Shown one piece after another: positions 1-9,204 of a stretch of DNA of 64,000 bases (the stretch's first letter is position 1; each line of letters starts with the position of its first letter). Made by a program: the position numbers and the translations under genes. The notes under the pieces were generated by a model that saw only the letters and a list, made by a program, of their open reading frames with translations, was not told the DNA's origin and ran no database searches. The stretch spans positions 365,508 to 429,507 of the forward strand of contig JAHBYI010000001.1 in NCBI GenBank assembly GCA_019636035.1. Direction: 5' to 3'. This DNA is from Candidatus Paracaedibacteraceae bacterium. GTDB taxonomy: Bacteria; Pseudomonadota; Alphaproteobacteria; Paracaedibacterales; Paracaedibacteraceae.

Positions 1-2
1 GT

Positions 3-1010
3 GTTGGTTCCATAGCCGTCAGAATGGCTAATCTTGCGTCATTCCAAAATAACTTTAGCCAACTGTTCAACTCAAAGCGACAGAACCAACTCGCGCGCTT
101 TATTGGGGCACAAGGAACGGATCCTAAACATTTACCTGTCTCAGCCCGTGTCCAGCTGGGTAAAGCTACCTTTTGGATTCAAGGATCAGCAGGGCGATTC
201 AGCCAAACCAATATCACAAGCCCAACAACCAAGCTAGCACAAGGCCTTGATGCCAGCAGCTATGATACCAATGTAGGCCTAGATTATGCCCTTTCCTCCA
301 CCTTGAAAGTGGGCGTGACAACGGGATACAGTTATACCCAGCACAAAATGAAAATCAATGGTGACCGTGGCGTTACAAACTCCACACGGTTCGGCGTGTA
401 CAGCACCTGGGAACCCACCAAAAATTGGTACGTGAACAGTACGGCTTATTACGGCCATCATCGTTTTAGAGCCAACCGTGTCATGACTGTTATCCCTGCC
501 GTAGCCCATCACAAAAACGAAGGAGATCATGGTAGCGGTCTCGTCGAAGTTGGCCGAGATTTTACAATGCCACAGGCTGTGACCGTGACACCTTATATCA
601 GTGGAGCCGGCCTGTACCTGCATGAAAATAGATATAGAGAGACAGGAGCAACCTTCCAGAATCTAGCCGTCAAATCCCGCCACAGTACAACGTTACAAGG
701 TCGCACCGGCGTGCAAGTTGCCAAACTCTGGGATTGGGATGATCGCACAAAAGTCTATAGCTTTGCTAAATTGGGGATTACCTATCGCCGAGCCGTGGGT
801 AAGTACCAGAAAACCATCGCCTCATTTGTTGGGCAAGGGGGTAGTTACAAGACGCTCAACCGCAACCACAACCACCTCATGGCAACCCCAAGTGTCGGTG
901 CCACCGCTTTCCTCAGCCCTGATGTCTATGCCACCTTGGTTTATGAAGGTGAGTTAGGCACAAACCAACGCAACCATCAGGCACTGGTACGGGTCAATTG
1001 GACGTTTTAG
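3..1010 (+). CDS. Autotransporter beta-barrel domain, 3' end of a larger gene (5' truncated by window edge)
   Basis: This is the C-terminal part of a type V (autotransporter) outer-membrane protein. The reading frame is open from the window edge through the first ATG at 24, so the start is outside the window. About 335 residues are visible. They hold alternating aromatic/hydrophobic beta strands and end in the sequence VNWTF, whose terminal Phe is the usual barrel-insertion signal. The whole segment aligns by eye with the last ~300 residues of the protein ending at 61154 (shared SARV, FWIQG/LWIQG, GRFSQ, YYGHHRF, AKLGITYRRAVG and NQRNHQALVRVNWTF), so the two are paralogues. The barrel would sit in the outer membrane and display an N-terminal passenger not seen here. 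A composite palindromic repeat follows directly, as it does after the paralogue. Confidence 0.85.
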   Translation, partial: VGSIAVRMANLASFQNNFSQLFNSKRQNQLARFIGAQGTDPKHLPVSARVQLGKATFWIQGSAGRFSQTNITSPTTKLAQGLDASSYDTNVGLDYALSSTLKVGVTTGYSYTQHKMKINGDRGVTNSTRFGVYSTWEPTKNWYVNSTAYYGHHRFRANRVMTVIPAVAHHKNEGDHGSGLVEVGRDFTMPQAVTVTPYISGAGLYLHENRYRETGATFQNLAVKSRHSTTLQGRTGVQVAKLWDWDDRTKVYSFAKLGITYRRAVGKYQKTIASFVGQGGSYKTLNRNHNHLMATPSVGATAFLSPDVYATLVYEGELGTNQRNHQALVRVNWTF

Positions 1011-1036
1011 GGAGCTGATGCTCTGTAACTGGCGGA

Positions 1037-1320
1037 TTCCCTAACCTCGCCCCTTGTGGGAGAGGTCGACCGCAGGTCGGGTGAGGGGTAAAAAAATAAG
1101 CAATAGAAAAAAAGGGAATAGCGGGTTATACAATTGTTTTTATTGAACTATCCGCCCCCTCACCCGCTCTTCGAGCGACCTCTCCCACGCAGGGGCGAGG
1201 TGGAAAATCAGCTCCCCGTCTATCAAGCGATCTCTACCACGTAGGGGAGAGGTGAAAAACCCGCTCACCCGCTCTTCAAGCAACCTCCCACGCAGGGGCG
1301 AGGTGGAAAACCAGATATCC
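1037..1320. repeat. Composite palindromic intergenic repeat (family B), three imperfect units
   Basis: This gap of about 370 bases between the autotransporter and ccmF contains no convincing gene. It holds a hairpin-forming unit near 1042-1090 (arms around CGACC-gca-GGTCG), an AT-rich spacer, then inverted, partly degenerate units near 1150-1205 and 1211-1315. The units carry the core CTCACCCGCTCTTCGAGCG and a GGGGCGAGGTGGAAA tail. The first two units plus spacer closely match sequence at about 58261-58434 and 61181-61360. Small ORFs read across it are artefacts of the repeat. It may also act as a transcriptional barrier. Confidence 0.85.
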
Positions 1321-1383
1321 GCATCGACACACGCATGATTTTTGGTTAAAGTTATTCCATTGTACACAACTGCTAGGGTCGTT

Positions 1384-3465
1384 ATGGAACTCCCTTATCT
1401 CGGTCAAGGACTCTTACTAGTAACAGCCCTGTTCCTTGCCTTCTCGTCGCTCATGCCACGGCTTCGTTTCGCTGTGCTCGCCACCCTACTCAGCAGCTTT
1501 ATCCTACTCGTCTATGCTCATGTCGCATCAGATTTTTCTTTTGTTCATGTGGTTCAATATTCCCATACAACCAAACCGCTCCTCTATAAAATCTCGGGCA
1601 TCTGGGGGAATCACGAAGGGTCTATGCTTTTATGGTTAGTTTTGTTTTATAGTCTTGGGTCATGGGCAACACGACACTATGACAAAGCCCTCGCTTGGGT
1701 TACCTATATCGCCCTTGCAATCACCCTGTTCATGATTATGGCTTGCAACCCTTTTCAAATAACGGGCACCCCCTTTATCGAAGGTCAAGATCTCAATCCA
1801 CTCTTGCAAGATCCACTCTTAGCAATCCACCCCCCTCTCTTATACCTTGGTGTTGTCGCAAGTTTTATCCCTGTCCTGTTAGCTCTAAGCATAGCCCCCC
1901 TCCAAACGGTATTATTCTGGACTGTTTTTTCATGGACGTTCATGGCAATCGGCATTTCACTAGGGAGTTTCTGGGCTTACTACGAATTAGGATGGGGCGG
2001 TTGGTGGTTCTGGGATCCCGTTGAGAATGCGGCCTTAGTGCCATGGTTACTGCAAACAGCAGCCCTTCACAGCCAAATCAAAAACAACCAGCGACCCGCT
2101 TTAGTCTTTGGTTTTTTAAGTATGGCCAGCAGCTTAATTGGCACCTTCATCATTCGCTCAGGGCTTGTCACATCCGTTCACAGTTTTGCGATCGATCCGG
2201 AACGTGGCCTATTTTTAGCCTTAGTCTGTGGTGTTGTTCTCATCCCGCTAGCATGGTCTGTGATGTATCAACCTGCGGTCTCTCCTCAAAAAACAACACT
2301 CACCCCCTTAAGGATTGGGGTTTATCTTCTCAGTTTTTCTGCTTTTGTTGTTGCCTTTGGTACCCTTTATCCGATTATCCTCAGTTGGTTCGGTCACCTC
2401 ATTACTGTTGGTGCCCCTTATTTTAACAAAACAGTTGTTCCTGTTTTCCTGGGTATTTTGCTGTTAATGGCGTTCGACCCTTGGCATAAACAACGTCATG
2501 ACGGAACACCTGCCCTCCTTGTATCAGGAGCCAGCACGCTCGCTTTATGGTATTATGGCCACCAAACCAACCTCTTTATCTTATTGGGATTTGCCACAGG
2601 CATTGGTCTGTGCAGCAGCATGATTCTGGGAATCCGTCATCGCCAATGGGCAAAGGCCAAAACCCCCATGATTCTAGCGCACTTTGCTGTTGGTTTAGCG
2701 GCCATTGGCATTGCCCTCAGCACAGGTTATGAAGAGGAAAAACTTATCGCCCTCAAGGTTCACGAGGCAACATCAATACACGGTATCCCCATAAGGTTCA
2801 CAGAACTCCGCGGTGAGCGAGGTGATAACTTCATGGCACAAACAGCCATTCTAACAACAGACAAGGGGAACCTTGCTCCTGAAAAAAGATTCTATATCAC
2901 ACAAAAAATTATTCACCCGGAAACAGCCATTCAATCCCGAGGGCTTGACCATCTTTATGTAACGTTGGGCGATCGCTATGATAATGACAGCTGGGGTTTT
3001 CGTCTAACATACAAGCCCTGGATTAATCTCATGTGGCTCGGTTTTGTTTTACTGGGAATCGCTGGTCTTTTATCCCTTACAAAACGCTGGTGGTTGCTGT
3101 GGGTCTTTGCGCTATGGATCCCCAACCTCCAGGCCATAGAAATTCACGAGCAATTATCCGATCCCGTTCAAGAACGACGCGCTGTGATCCTGGGTGCTCA
3201 GCTCCTTTGCCCGACCTGCAACGGTCAACCCTTGAATGAATCATCGGTCGAAGAAGCCGAGTTACTGCGATCGGTTATCCGCCAACAGCTTAAAACAGGC
3301 TACACAGATCAACAGGTTATTGATTGGTTTGTAGATCGCTATGGAGAGAGAGTTTTAGTTTCCCCCCCACTGAACGGAGAGACTTTTGTCCTCTGGGGCT
3401 TGCCATGGATTATTTTATTATCCGGGATTTATATCCGTTTTATTCGCAATAAAAAAACCCGATAA
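1384..3465 (+). CDS. ccmF: Fused cytochrome c maturation protein CcmF-CcmH
   Basis: The first ~580 residues are CcmF, the multi-spanning inner-membrane haem lyase subunit of System I cytochrome c biogenesis. They include the tryptophan-rich haem-handling motif WGGWWFWDPVEN and many membrane segments. After the last CcmF membrane helix the frame continues without a stop into a hydrophobic, signal-peptide-like stretch. A complete CcmH-type domain of about 110 residues follows, with the redox motif CPTC (in LLCPTCNGQPLNES) and a C-terminal membrane helix. CcmH normally reduces apocytochrome c for CcmF. I chose ATG 1384 (AGGG upstream) over an in-frame TTG at 1342, giving 693 residues; the CcmH part starts near residue 584. 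The fusion is visible in the sequence; the single-chain function is inference. No other ccm gene is in the window. Confidence 0.9.
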   Translation: MELPYLGQGLLLVTALFLAFSSLMPRLRFAVLATLLSSFILLVYAHVASDFSFVHVVQYSHTTKPLLYKISGIWGNHEGSMLLWLVLFYSLGSWATRHYDKALAWVTYIALAITLFMIMACNPFQITGTPFIEGQDLNPLLQDPLLAIHPPLLYLGVVASFIPVLLALSIAPLQTVLFWTVFSWTFMAIGISLGSFWAYYELGWGGWWFWDPVENAALVPWLLQTAALHSQIKNNQRPALVFGFLSMASSLIGTFIIRSGLVTSVHSFAIDPERGLFLALVCGVVLIPLAWSVMYQPAVSPQKTTLTPLRIGVYLLSFSAFVVAFGTLYPIILSWFGHLITVGAPYFNKTVVPVFLGILLLMAFDPWHKQRHDGTPALLVSGASTLALWYYGHQTNLFILLGFATGIGLCSSMILGIRHRQWAKAKTPMILAHFAVGLAAIGIALSTGYEEEKLIALKVHEATSIHGIPIRFTELRGERGDNFMAQTAILTTDKGNLAPEKRFYITQKIIHPETAIQSRGLDHLYVTLGDRYDNDSWGFRLTYKPWINLMWLGFVLLGIAGLLSLTKRWWLLWVFALWIPNLQAIEIHEQLSDPVQERRAVILGAQLLCPTCNGQPLNESSVEEAELLRSVIRQQLKTGYTDQQVIDWFVDRYGERVLVSPPLNGETFVLWGLPWIILLSGIYIRFIRNKKTR

Positions 3466-3473
3466 AAATCGGG
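3458..3473. terminator. Bidirectional intrinsic terminator between ccmF-ccmH and rpmE
   Basis: A perfect 6-bp stem CCCGAT/ATCGGG with an AAAA loop is preceded by seven A and followed by TTT. It lies exactly between two convergent genes and overlaps the ccmF-ccmH stop codon, so it can terminate transcription from both sides. Confidence 0.75.
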
Positions 3474-3500
3474 TTTCTTCATATCTTAAAGGAACTAAGC

Positions 3501-3728
3501 TTATTTCTTGGAACCAAAGTCACCAAAACGCTTGTTAAACTTGCTGATTTGACCAGCTTTGTCGATCAAACGAGCAGAAGCCCCTGTCCATGCCGGATGG
3601 GTCTTTGGATCGATATCAAGTTGCATTGTATCGCCAGGTTTACCCATGGTTGAACGTGTTGTAAACTTTGTACCGTCTGTCATGACAACATTAATTTCAT
3701 GATAGGAAGGATGAATATCTTTTTTCAT
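3501..3728 (-). CDS. rpmE: 50S ribosomal protein L31
   Basis: A 75-residue L31 protein of the large ribosomal subunit, beginning [12 protein letters not shown] and containing the family's TRSTMG segment and a central HPAWTG. It has no cysteines, so it is the zinc-free (C-minus) form, in which the CxxC zinc site is absent. The start at 3728 is preferred over an in-frame codon four residues upstream because MKKDIHP is the usual N-terminus of the family. It converges with ccmF-ccmH across a bidirectional terminator and diverges from the mlaE-like gene. Confidence 0.95.
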   Translation of the reverse strand: MKKDIHPSYHEINVVMTDGTKFTTRSTMGKPGDTMQLDIDPKTHPAWTGASARLIDKAGQISKFNKRFGDFGSKK

Positions 3729-3831
3729 AATTGTACCCAATAAAATTATAATCTTACTATGGTATATAGCTTATTCTGACAAAGTATGCAATAATTTTCC
3801 TTAAGAATCAGAGTTTAATCTTAAGGTTTTT

Positions 3832-4947
3832 ATGGTGACACATCCCCAAGATCATACAAATCCCCTGATAAAACAGGATAAAAAAAATGCGGAGGATTCT
3901 TTAACCTTTTCAGGTCAGTGGCTCACTTTATCCATAAAGACCGTGATCGACACCTTAGAAAGTCTGAAAATCTCATCGAATGCAACCATTAAATTTGACG
4001 CGACTTTTACGTGTGATACAGCAGGAGCCCTCATTATTGCTCAAAAGCTATCATCCGCGAAAATTTCCCAAAACTCAATTTTGCCGGATCCCATTAAGGC
4101 CTTAATGGGAAAATCCTATACCTACCCCAAGCAAGACACACAACCGTTACTCACAGCCTGCATAGAATCTGTTGGCTCCGGCGTTATCGGGCTCGCACAG
4201 ACCACCCGGTCAACGATTTCTTTTTTTGGGGAATCTGTTTTTCGAATGTACCACACGATTCGATCCCAAGACTCCTTTCGGTGGACATCCATTTATGCCT
4301 TGATTGAGGCTGTGGGGCTGCAAGCCATTGGTATTATCAGTTTAATCTCCCTTTTAATCGGTGCCGTCCTTTGCTATCAAGGGGTTCGACAATTGGAAAA
4401 ATTCGGAGCAGCTCCCTATGCCGTTGATTTTCTCGCTGTATCAATCTTACGAGAAATCTCAGTCTTGATGACGTCAATTGTCGTAGCGGGACGATCGGGC
4501 AGTTCATTTACAGCACAAATTGGCACGATGAAGCTAAACCAAGAGATTGATGCCATTCGTATGATGGGGCTCAACCCCTTTCAGGTTTTAGTCATCCCCC
4601 GCATTATTGCTTTGGTTATTGCCCTGCCCTTACTTGTGCTTGTCTCTATTTTTACCGCCAGCCTCGGGGGAATGCTCGTTATTAAATCAACCATAGAAAT
4701 CCCTTTTTCTGAATTCTGGTCGCTCTATCAAAACGCTGTTCAAAAAACAACATTCTGGACAGGAATGAGCAAAGCTCCGCTCTTTGCGATCATCATCGCG
4801 GTGGTTGGCTGTTATCGCGGCATGCAAGTCAAAGGTAGTGCCGAAAGCGTCGGGCAGATGACAACACGATCCGTTGTTGATGCCATCTTTATGGTCATCG
4901 TCTGTGATGCCGTTATGTCAATTTTTTTCACAGCCATGGATTGGTAA
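3832..4947 (+). CDS. mlaE: MlaE-type ABC transporter permease with N-terminal STAS-like domain
   Basis: Inner-membrane permease of an MCE/Mla phospholipid transporter. Residues ~1-100 form a soluble STAS-like extension (beta strands with a CDTAGALI segment). Residues ~110-371 are the MlaE permease, with conserved GVRQLEKFGA, AGRSGSSF and MKLNQEIDAIRMMG segments and about five or six membrane helices. The STAS domain fused to the permease replaces a separate MlaB. It is the first gene of a tight four-gene operon: three bases separate it from the ATPase gene, and an MCE protein and lipoprotein follow. The periplasmic carrier gene mlaC lies apart at 53437-53991. Confidence 0.9.
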   Translation: MVTHPQDHTNPLIKQDKKNAEDSLTFSGQWLTLSIKTVIDTLESLKISSNATIKFDATFTCDTAGALIIAQKLSSAKISQNSILPDPIKALMGKSYTYPKQDTQPLLTACIESVGSGVIGLAQTTRSTISFFGESVFRMYHTIRSQDSFRWTSIYALIEAVGLQAIGIISLISLLIGAVLCYQGVRQLEKFGAAPYAVDFLAVSILREISVLMTSIVVAGRSGSSFTAQIGTMKLNQEIDAIRMMGLNPFQVLVIPRIIALVIALPLLVLVSIFTASLGGMLVIKSTIEIPFSEFWSLYQNAVQKTTFWTGMSKAPLFAIIIAVVGCYRGMQVKGSAESVGQMTTRSVVDAIFMVIVCDAVMSIFFTAMDW

Positions 4948-4950
4948 GCG

Positions 4951-5676
4951 ATGACAGCACTCATAGAAATCAAGCACCTATCGACCACATTTGGCACCCA
5001 AGAAATTCATAAAAATATCTCCTTTGATGTTTATCAAGGTGAAGTTTTAGGCATTGTCGGCGGATCAGGATCAGGAAAATCCGTTTTGATGACATTTATG
5101 ATTGGCCTGATCCCGCCCCAAAAAGGCACGATTACCTATCATCTGGGAACACCTTTTACACCGTACCAAGCTGGCGTTTTGTTTCAGCATGGTGCCTTGA
5201 TTAGTTCACTCACCGTTCTTGAAAACATAATGGTTCCGTTAAAAGAAGTTGCAGGATTACCTGAAAAGATCGCTCAAGATATTGGTATGCTCAAGATCCA
5301 AATGGTTGGCTTACCGTTAGATTCTGCCTTTAAATACCCCTCTCAACTTTCAGGAGGGATGATCAAACGAGCGGCTCTTGCCAGAGCTCTTGCCCTTGAT
5401 CCGCCCATTCTGTTTCTTGATGAACCCACATCAGGCCTCGATCCAATTAGTGCTGCGGCTTTTGATCAGCTGATCAAACACCTTCAGCAGCAACTCAAAA
5501 TCACTGTAGTCATGGTAACCCATGATTTAGACAGCCTTGTTCAAATTTGTGATCGGATTGCCGTTCTTGTGGATAAGAAGGTGTTAATAGGCCCCCTTGA
5601 TGAGATTGAAAAAATAGATCACCCTTGGATTAAGGATTATTTTCACGGAACGCGTGGCGAACGGTATTTTAAATAG
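4951..5676 (+). CDS. mlaF: MlaF-type ABC transporter ATP-binding protein
   Basis: ATPase that energises the Mla lipid transporter. It shows Walker A GGSGSGKS at residues 37-44, Q-loop FQHG, ABC signature LSGGM near residue 133, Walker B LFLDEPTSGLDP and the switch histidine in VTHD. Its 241 residues are close to the family norm. It starts three bases after mlaE and is followed after nine bases by the MCE gene, so it is co-translated with its membrane partners. Confidence 0.93.
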   Translation: MTALIEIKHLSTTFGTQEIHKNISFDVYQGEVLGIVGGSGSGKSVLMTFMIGLIPPQKGTITYHLGTPFTPYQAGVLFQHGALISSLTVLENIMVPLKEVAGLPEKIAQDIGMLKIQMVGLPLDSAFKYPSQLSGGMIKRAALARALALDPPILFLDEPTSGLDPISAAAFDQLIKHLQQQLKITVVMVTHDLDSLVQICDRIAVLVDKKVLIGPLDEIEKIDHPWIKDYFHGTRGERYFK

Positions 5677-5685
5677 AGGTTAAAA

Positions 5686-6522
5686 ATGGAAACACATGTT
5701 AATTATCTTCGCGTTGGAACCTTTGTCATCGGCGGATTTTTGGCTATGATTACTTTTATTCTATGGCTGAATAAATTTGGTTTTGGGGAAAATAGTCAAC
5801 CCTATCATATTTACTTTAATGGCTCAGTTTCAGGACTGAAAGCCGGTAATGCCGTCCAATATCGAGGCGTTCCCATCGGCAAAGTAACAAAGATCGAAAT
5901 CGACCTCAAAAATGTTGAACGCATTATGGTTTCAGTTAAAATTGACAAAAATGTTTTCATCAAAGAAGACATGATCGCCAGCCTAGAGACCTATGGGCTT
6001 ACAGGCATTTCATACATTCAAATCAATGGCGGAACGGCCGGGGCTAAAAACATCAATACCGCTAAGGGAATCCCGGTTATTGCCTCAAAATCATCGCTTT
6101 TGGAACAAGTATCAGGAACGCTCCCCGATATCCTCAAAAAGATGGATGGGCTGGTAAGTGATGCCCGTTCTATGTTCTCTGACGAAAACCGCGAGGCATT
6201 CTCTCAGGTTTTGAAGAATGTTTCTGAAATTACATCCTATTTCAAACCAAAAGAGGGTGAACACAATAAGGACACGTTCTTACTTGAGTTGACACAAGCT
6301 ATCGCTAATTTGAATACTGTTCTCAGGGAGTTCGCCATCCTGATCAATGAAAACAAATCAGGGGTTCGTGAATTCACAACCACAGGCCTCAATTCTTTCA
6401 CACGCTTTATGACCGAAGGGCGCGAGTCACTGGCAGCCATTCGCCGTGTCAGTGAGTCGCTTGAACGCTCGCCATCCCGATTCTTTTATAACGATCCGAA
6501 ACAAGGAGTCCCAGTCCGATGA
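5686..6522 (+). CDS. mlaD: MlaD-type MCE-domain substrate-binding protein
   Basis: A single N-terminal membrane anchor (residues ~10-28, VGTFVIGGFLAMITFILWL) is followed by an MCE domain (~residues 40-120). It contains the typical GLKAGNAVQYRGVPIGKV segment and a later helical tail. MCE proteins form hexameric rings in the periplasm that pass phospholipids between the permease and a carrier. At 278 residues it is longer than E. coli MlaD, the excess being the C-terminal helical region. GAGG sits before the start. Its stop codon overlaps the next gene by four bases. Confidence 0.92.
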   Translation: METHVNYLRVGTFVIGGFLAMITFILWLNKFGFGENSQPYHIYFNGSVSGLKAGNAVQYRGVPIGKVTKIEIDLKNVERIMVSVKIDKNVFIKEDMIASLETYGLTGISYIQINGGTAGAKNINTAKGIPVIASKSSLLEQVSGTLPDILKKMDGLVSDARSMFSDENREAFSQVLKNVSEITSYFKPKEGEHNKDTFLLELTQAIANLNTVLREFAILINENKSGVREFTTTGLNSFTRFMTEGRESLAAIRRVSESLERSPSRFFYNDPKQGVPVR

Positions 6523-7115
6523 ATCGTCTTCTTTTTATAGTAACGTTGTCCCTGTTAACAGGATGTGGCCCTTTGATTCCCTTGCCAGGTGAATCCCCGA
6601 AACGGTTCAACCTGTCCCATATTCCAGCATCAAACGACAAGCAGCTATCAACCTTACAATTAATTGTTGATATACCGACCACATCGGTTTTCCTAGACAC
6701 ACAACGCGTTGCTGTTGTGCCGGCTCATCAACAAATTGACTACTTTGCCAATATGGAATGGGCGGAACGCCTACAGCTGGTTGTCCAGGAATCGGTGACT
6801 TACTCCTTGCAAAATCTTAATATTTTCCGCGCTGTAACACGTCAGAATGACGGTATCATTCCGGATCGTCAACTCAAAATAAATATCCGTAAGTTCCAAG
6901 TCAACACAGCACCTCAGGCCGTTGCCGAAGCTGAATACTATGTTCAACTTATTAATATTATCTCGCGCGATGAAATTGCTCGCCAGACATTTACAGCGTC
7001 AATCCCCCTTAGGATAGACTCAACACCAGTAGCTGAAGATGTAGCAGCAGCCTTAGATCAAGCAAACAAGACGATCATTAGTGATATGGCTCAATGGCTG
7101 AAAAAATTCATTTAA
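6519..7115 (+). CDS. ABC transporter auxiliary lipoprotein (PqiC/DUF330-like)
   Basis: A 198-residue lipoprotein with signal peptide and lipobox LLTGC (Cys16), starting inside the MlaD stop codon (ATGA overlap). The C-terminal region resembles the ABC_trans_aux/PqiC family: an N-terminal YFANMEWAERLQ-type segment and a C-terminal helix. These lipoproteins accompany MCE transporters in many alphaproteobacteria and probably act at the outer-membrane end of the system. The role is inferred from context. Confidence 0.8.
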   Translation: MNRLLFIVTLSLLTGCGPLIPLPGESPKRFNLSHIPASNDKQLSTLQLIVDIPTTSVFLDTQRVAVVPAHQQIDYFANMEWAERLQLVVQESVTYSLQNLNIFRAVTRQNDGIIPDRQLKINIRKFQVNTAPQAVAEAEYYVQLINIISRDEIARQTFTASIPLRIDSTPVAEDVAAALDQANKTIISDMAQWLKKFI

Positions 7116-7138
7116 ACACTTAAATTCAACATACAACA

Positions 7139-8539
7139 ATGATTTCTATTATCTGGTTTCGCAAAGACCTAAGATTATTTGATAACCCTGCTTTGTTCCA
7201 TGCAATTGCAGAAAGCGACTGTGTTATCCCGATCTTCATTAATGATACATCCGCTTGCCCTATGGGAGGAGCCAGTAAATGGTGGCTTCATCACAGTCTG
7301 TCTGCCTTATCCCAATCGCTAGGCAGAAAACTTGTTCTCCGACAAGGCAACTCTCTCGAGATTCTACAACAAGCTTGCCAAGAAACAGAAGCTTCAGCCG
7401 TTTACTGGAACCGTCGTTATGAACCCGAATCCATCAAAACCGACAAGACAATCAAGTCAACACTAGAAGAAAATGGCATTCAAGTTAAGACATATAACAG
7501 CCATTTACTGAATGAACCCTGGACCATTAAAAATAATCAGGGAGATCATTTTAAAGTCTTTACTCCCTATTGGAAGCACTGTATAGCAAGATCAAAAATT
7601 TCTGCTTGCTTGACAATTCCCACCCTAGAGAAATTACAAATAATCTCAGGGTGCTCACTGGAATCCATGAACTTATTGCCTAAAGAACCAGATTGGTCTG
7701 CTGGCTTAAGAGAATCATGGATGCCAGGTGAAGCCGGGGCTCAAGATCGGTTATCAGATTTCATGAACAACCTTTCTGGATATAAAGAAAATCGAAATCG
7801 CCCAGATATCCATGCGACATCACGTTTATCACCTCATCTTACCTGGGGCGAAATCAGCGTTCGCCAGATATGGCACACAATGCATAGGACTCTTGAGACC
7901 AGGCAGACCCTCGAATCAGACGCACTCAATTTCCTATCCGAAATAGGCTGGCGTGAATTCTCTTACCATCTTCTCTTTCACATTCCAACGCTACCAACCC
8001 AACCGTTGCGCCAACAATTTGCTGATTTTCCTTGGCAAGATGCTCCTGAAGCTTTTAAGGTCTGGTCAAAAGGCCTAACAGGTTATCCGATTGTTGACGC
8101 CGGCATGCGAGAACTCTGGCATACAGGATACATGCATAACCGAGTTCGCATGATCGTTGCTTCTTTTTTGATCAAAGATCTGCTGATTCCCTGGCAGGAC
8201 GGTCAAGCATGGTTTTGGGATACCCTGGTTGATGCAGATCTGGCAAACAACAGTGCCAGCTGGCAATGGGTTGCCGGCTGCGGGGCAGATGCCTCACCTT
8301 ACTTTAGGATATTCAACCCCGTTTTACAGGGGGAGACGTTTGATCCCAAAGGGGCTTATGTTCGTCGCTGGATCCCTGAGCTTGCCAATCTGCCAGATAA
8401 CTTCATTCATCAGCCTTGGACAGCCCCTGACGCTAAATTATCGAGTGCAGGCATACACTTAGGATACACATACCCCTATCCTATGATTAATCATGATATG
8501 GCGCGCAAGCGAGCCTTAGAATTGTACAAGACCTTATAA
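7139..8539 (+). CDS. phr: Deoxyribodipyrimidine photolyase / cryptochrome family protein
   Basis: A 466-residue flavoprotein of the class I CPD photolyase family, which repairs pyrimidine dimers using light. The N-terminal Rossmann-like antenna domain begins IIWFRKDLRLFDNPAL. The FAD-binding C-terminal half has the family signatures GWREFSYHLL, YPIVDAGMREL, TGYMHNR and the WQWVAGCGADASPYFRIFNP block. It stands alone after the Mla operon. A cryptochrome role cannot be excluded from sequence alone, but the tryptophan-rich catalytic segment fits a photolyase. Confidence 0.93.
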   Translation: MISIIWFRKDLRLFDNPALFHAIAESDCVIPIFINDTSACPMGGASKWWLHHSLSALSQSLGRKLVLRQGNSLEILQQACQETEASAVYWNRRYEPESIKTDKTIKSTLEENGIQVKTYNSHLLNEPWTIKNNQGDHFKVFTPYWKHCIARSKISACLTIPTLEKLQIISGCSLESMNLLPKEPDWSAGLRESWMPGEAGAQDRLSDFMNNLSGYKENRNRPDIHATSRLSPHLTWGEISVRQIWHTMHRTLETRQTLESDALNFLSEIGWREFSYHLLFHIPTLPTQPLRQQFADFPWQDAPEAFKVWSKGLTGYPIVDAGMRELWHTGYMHNRVRMIVASFLIKDLLIPWQDGQAWFWDTLVDADLANNSASWQWVAGCGADASPYFRIFNPVLQGETFDPKGAYVRRWIPELANLPDNFIHQPWTAPDAKLSSAGIHLGYTYPYPMINHDMARKRALELYKTL

Positions 8540-8586
8540 TCCATGTAATTTCATAATTCAATTTTGAATTTGCATGGATTATAAGG
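8532..8586. terminator. Long inverted repeat at the phr stop codon
   Basis: A perfect 14-bp inverted repeat (CCTTATAATCCATG and its complement at 8573-8586) with a 27-base AT-rich loop overlaps the phr stop codon. No clear U-tract follows. The arm shares GGATTATAAGG with the palindromic repeat family at 13871-14101, so it may be a member of that family that doubles as a terminator. Confidence 0.5.
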
Positions 8587-8677
8587 CATTAATTTAGGAT
8601 CAGCAGATCCTCTTTGATGCGTTACCTGTTTTTGTGTATACTGATCAAGACTATAAATAAAATGAGGAGCAACCATA

Positions 8678-9196
8678 ATGTCACGCCATCTAATTTCATC
8701 TCTTGCTGTCCTATCAACCCTTGTTGGATGTTCAGGAGATTACACCCCAAAAGATGGCCAAGAAGCCCCGATTGGGCGTGATGATGCACGTAAGCGTGGT
8801 TACGGGACATTATTTGGTGACGATGTGATGCTGTTTGGTTCTTCTGCAAAAAAATATGACCCAAGCTTAGGCGGATCATCTAAGGTCAACCACCATTTGT
8901 GGCAAGCAACGCTCGATGTTTTGTCTTTTATGCCCCTCGCATCATCTGACGCCGCCGGTGGTGTTTTGATTACAGACTGGTACTCAACAGCCTCAAAACC
9001 ATCCGAACGCCTCAAGGTAACCGTTAAAATCACCGACCGTGTTTTACGTGCCGATGCGGTTCATGTCACAATCAACAAAGAAGTTAAAAAGGGGAATGAT
9101 TGGGTTTCCGTCACAGCTGACACAAAAGTTGCCCGTGACATGGAAGATCTCATCCTAACAAAAGCCCGTGAATTAAAAACACAAAAAGGAAAGTAA
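8678..9196 (+). CDS. DUF3576 family lipoprotein
   Basis: A 172-residue predicted lipoprotein with lipobox LVGC (Cys18) and the central HHLWQATLDVLSFMPLASSDAAGG block typical of the alphaproteobacterial DUF3576 family. The family has no established function but is commonly found directly before leuS and lptE, as here. It lies nine bases from leuS and probably belongs to the same operon. GAGGAG precedes the start. Confidence 0.85.
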   Translation: MSRHLISSLAVLSTLVGCSGDYTPKDGQEAPIGRDDARKRGYGTLFGDDVMLFGSSAKKYDPSLGGSSKVNHHLWQATLDVLSFMPLASSDAAGGVLITDWYSTASKPSERLKVTVKITDRVLRADAVHVTINKEVKKGNDWVSVTADTKVARDMEDLILTKARELKTQKGK

Positions 9197-9204
9197 TCTG
9201 AATC

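Noticed and set aside
1140-1367. 75-residue minus-strand ORF
   Set aside because: Translation of palindromic repeat units; repeated TSPLRGR peptides come from the repeat itself.
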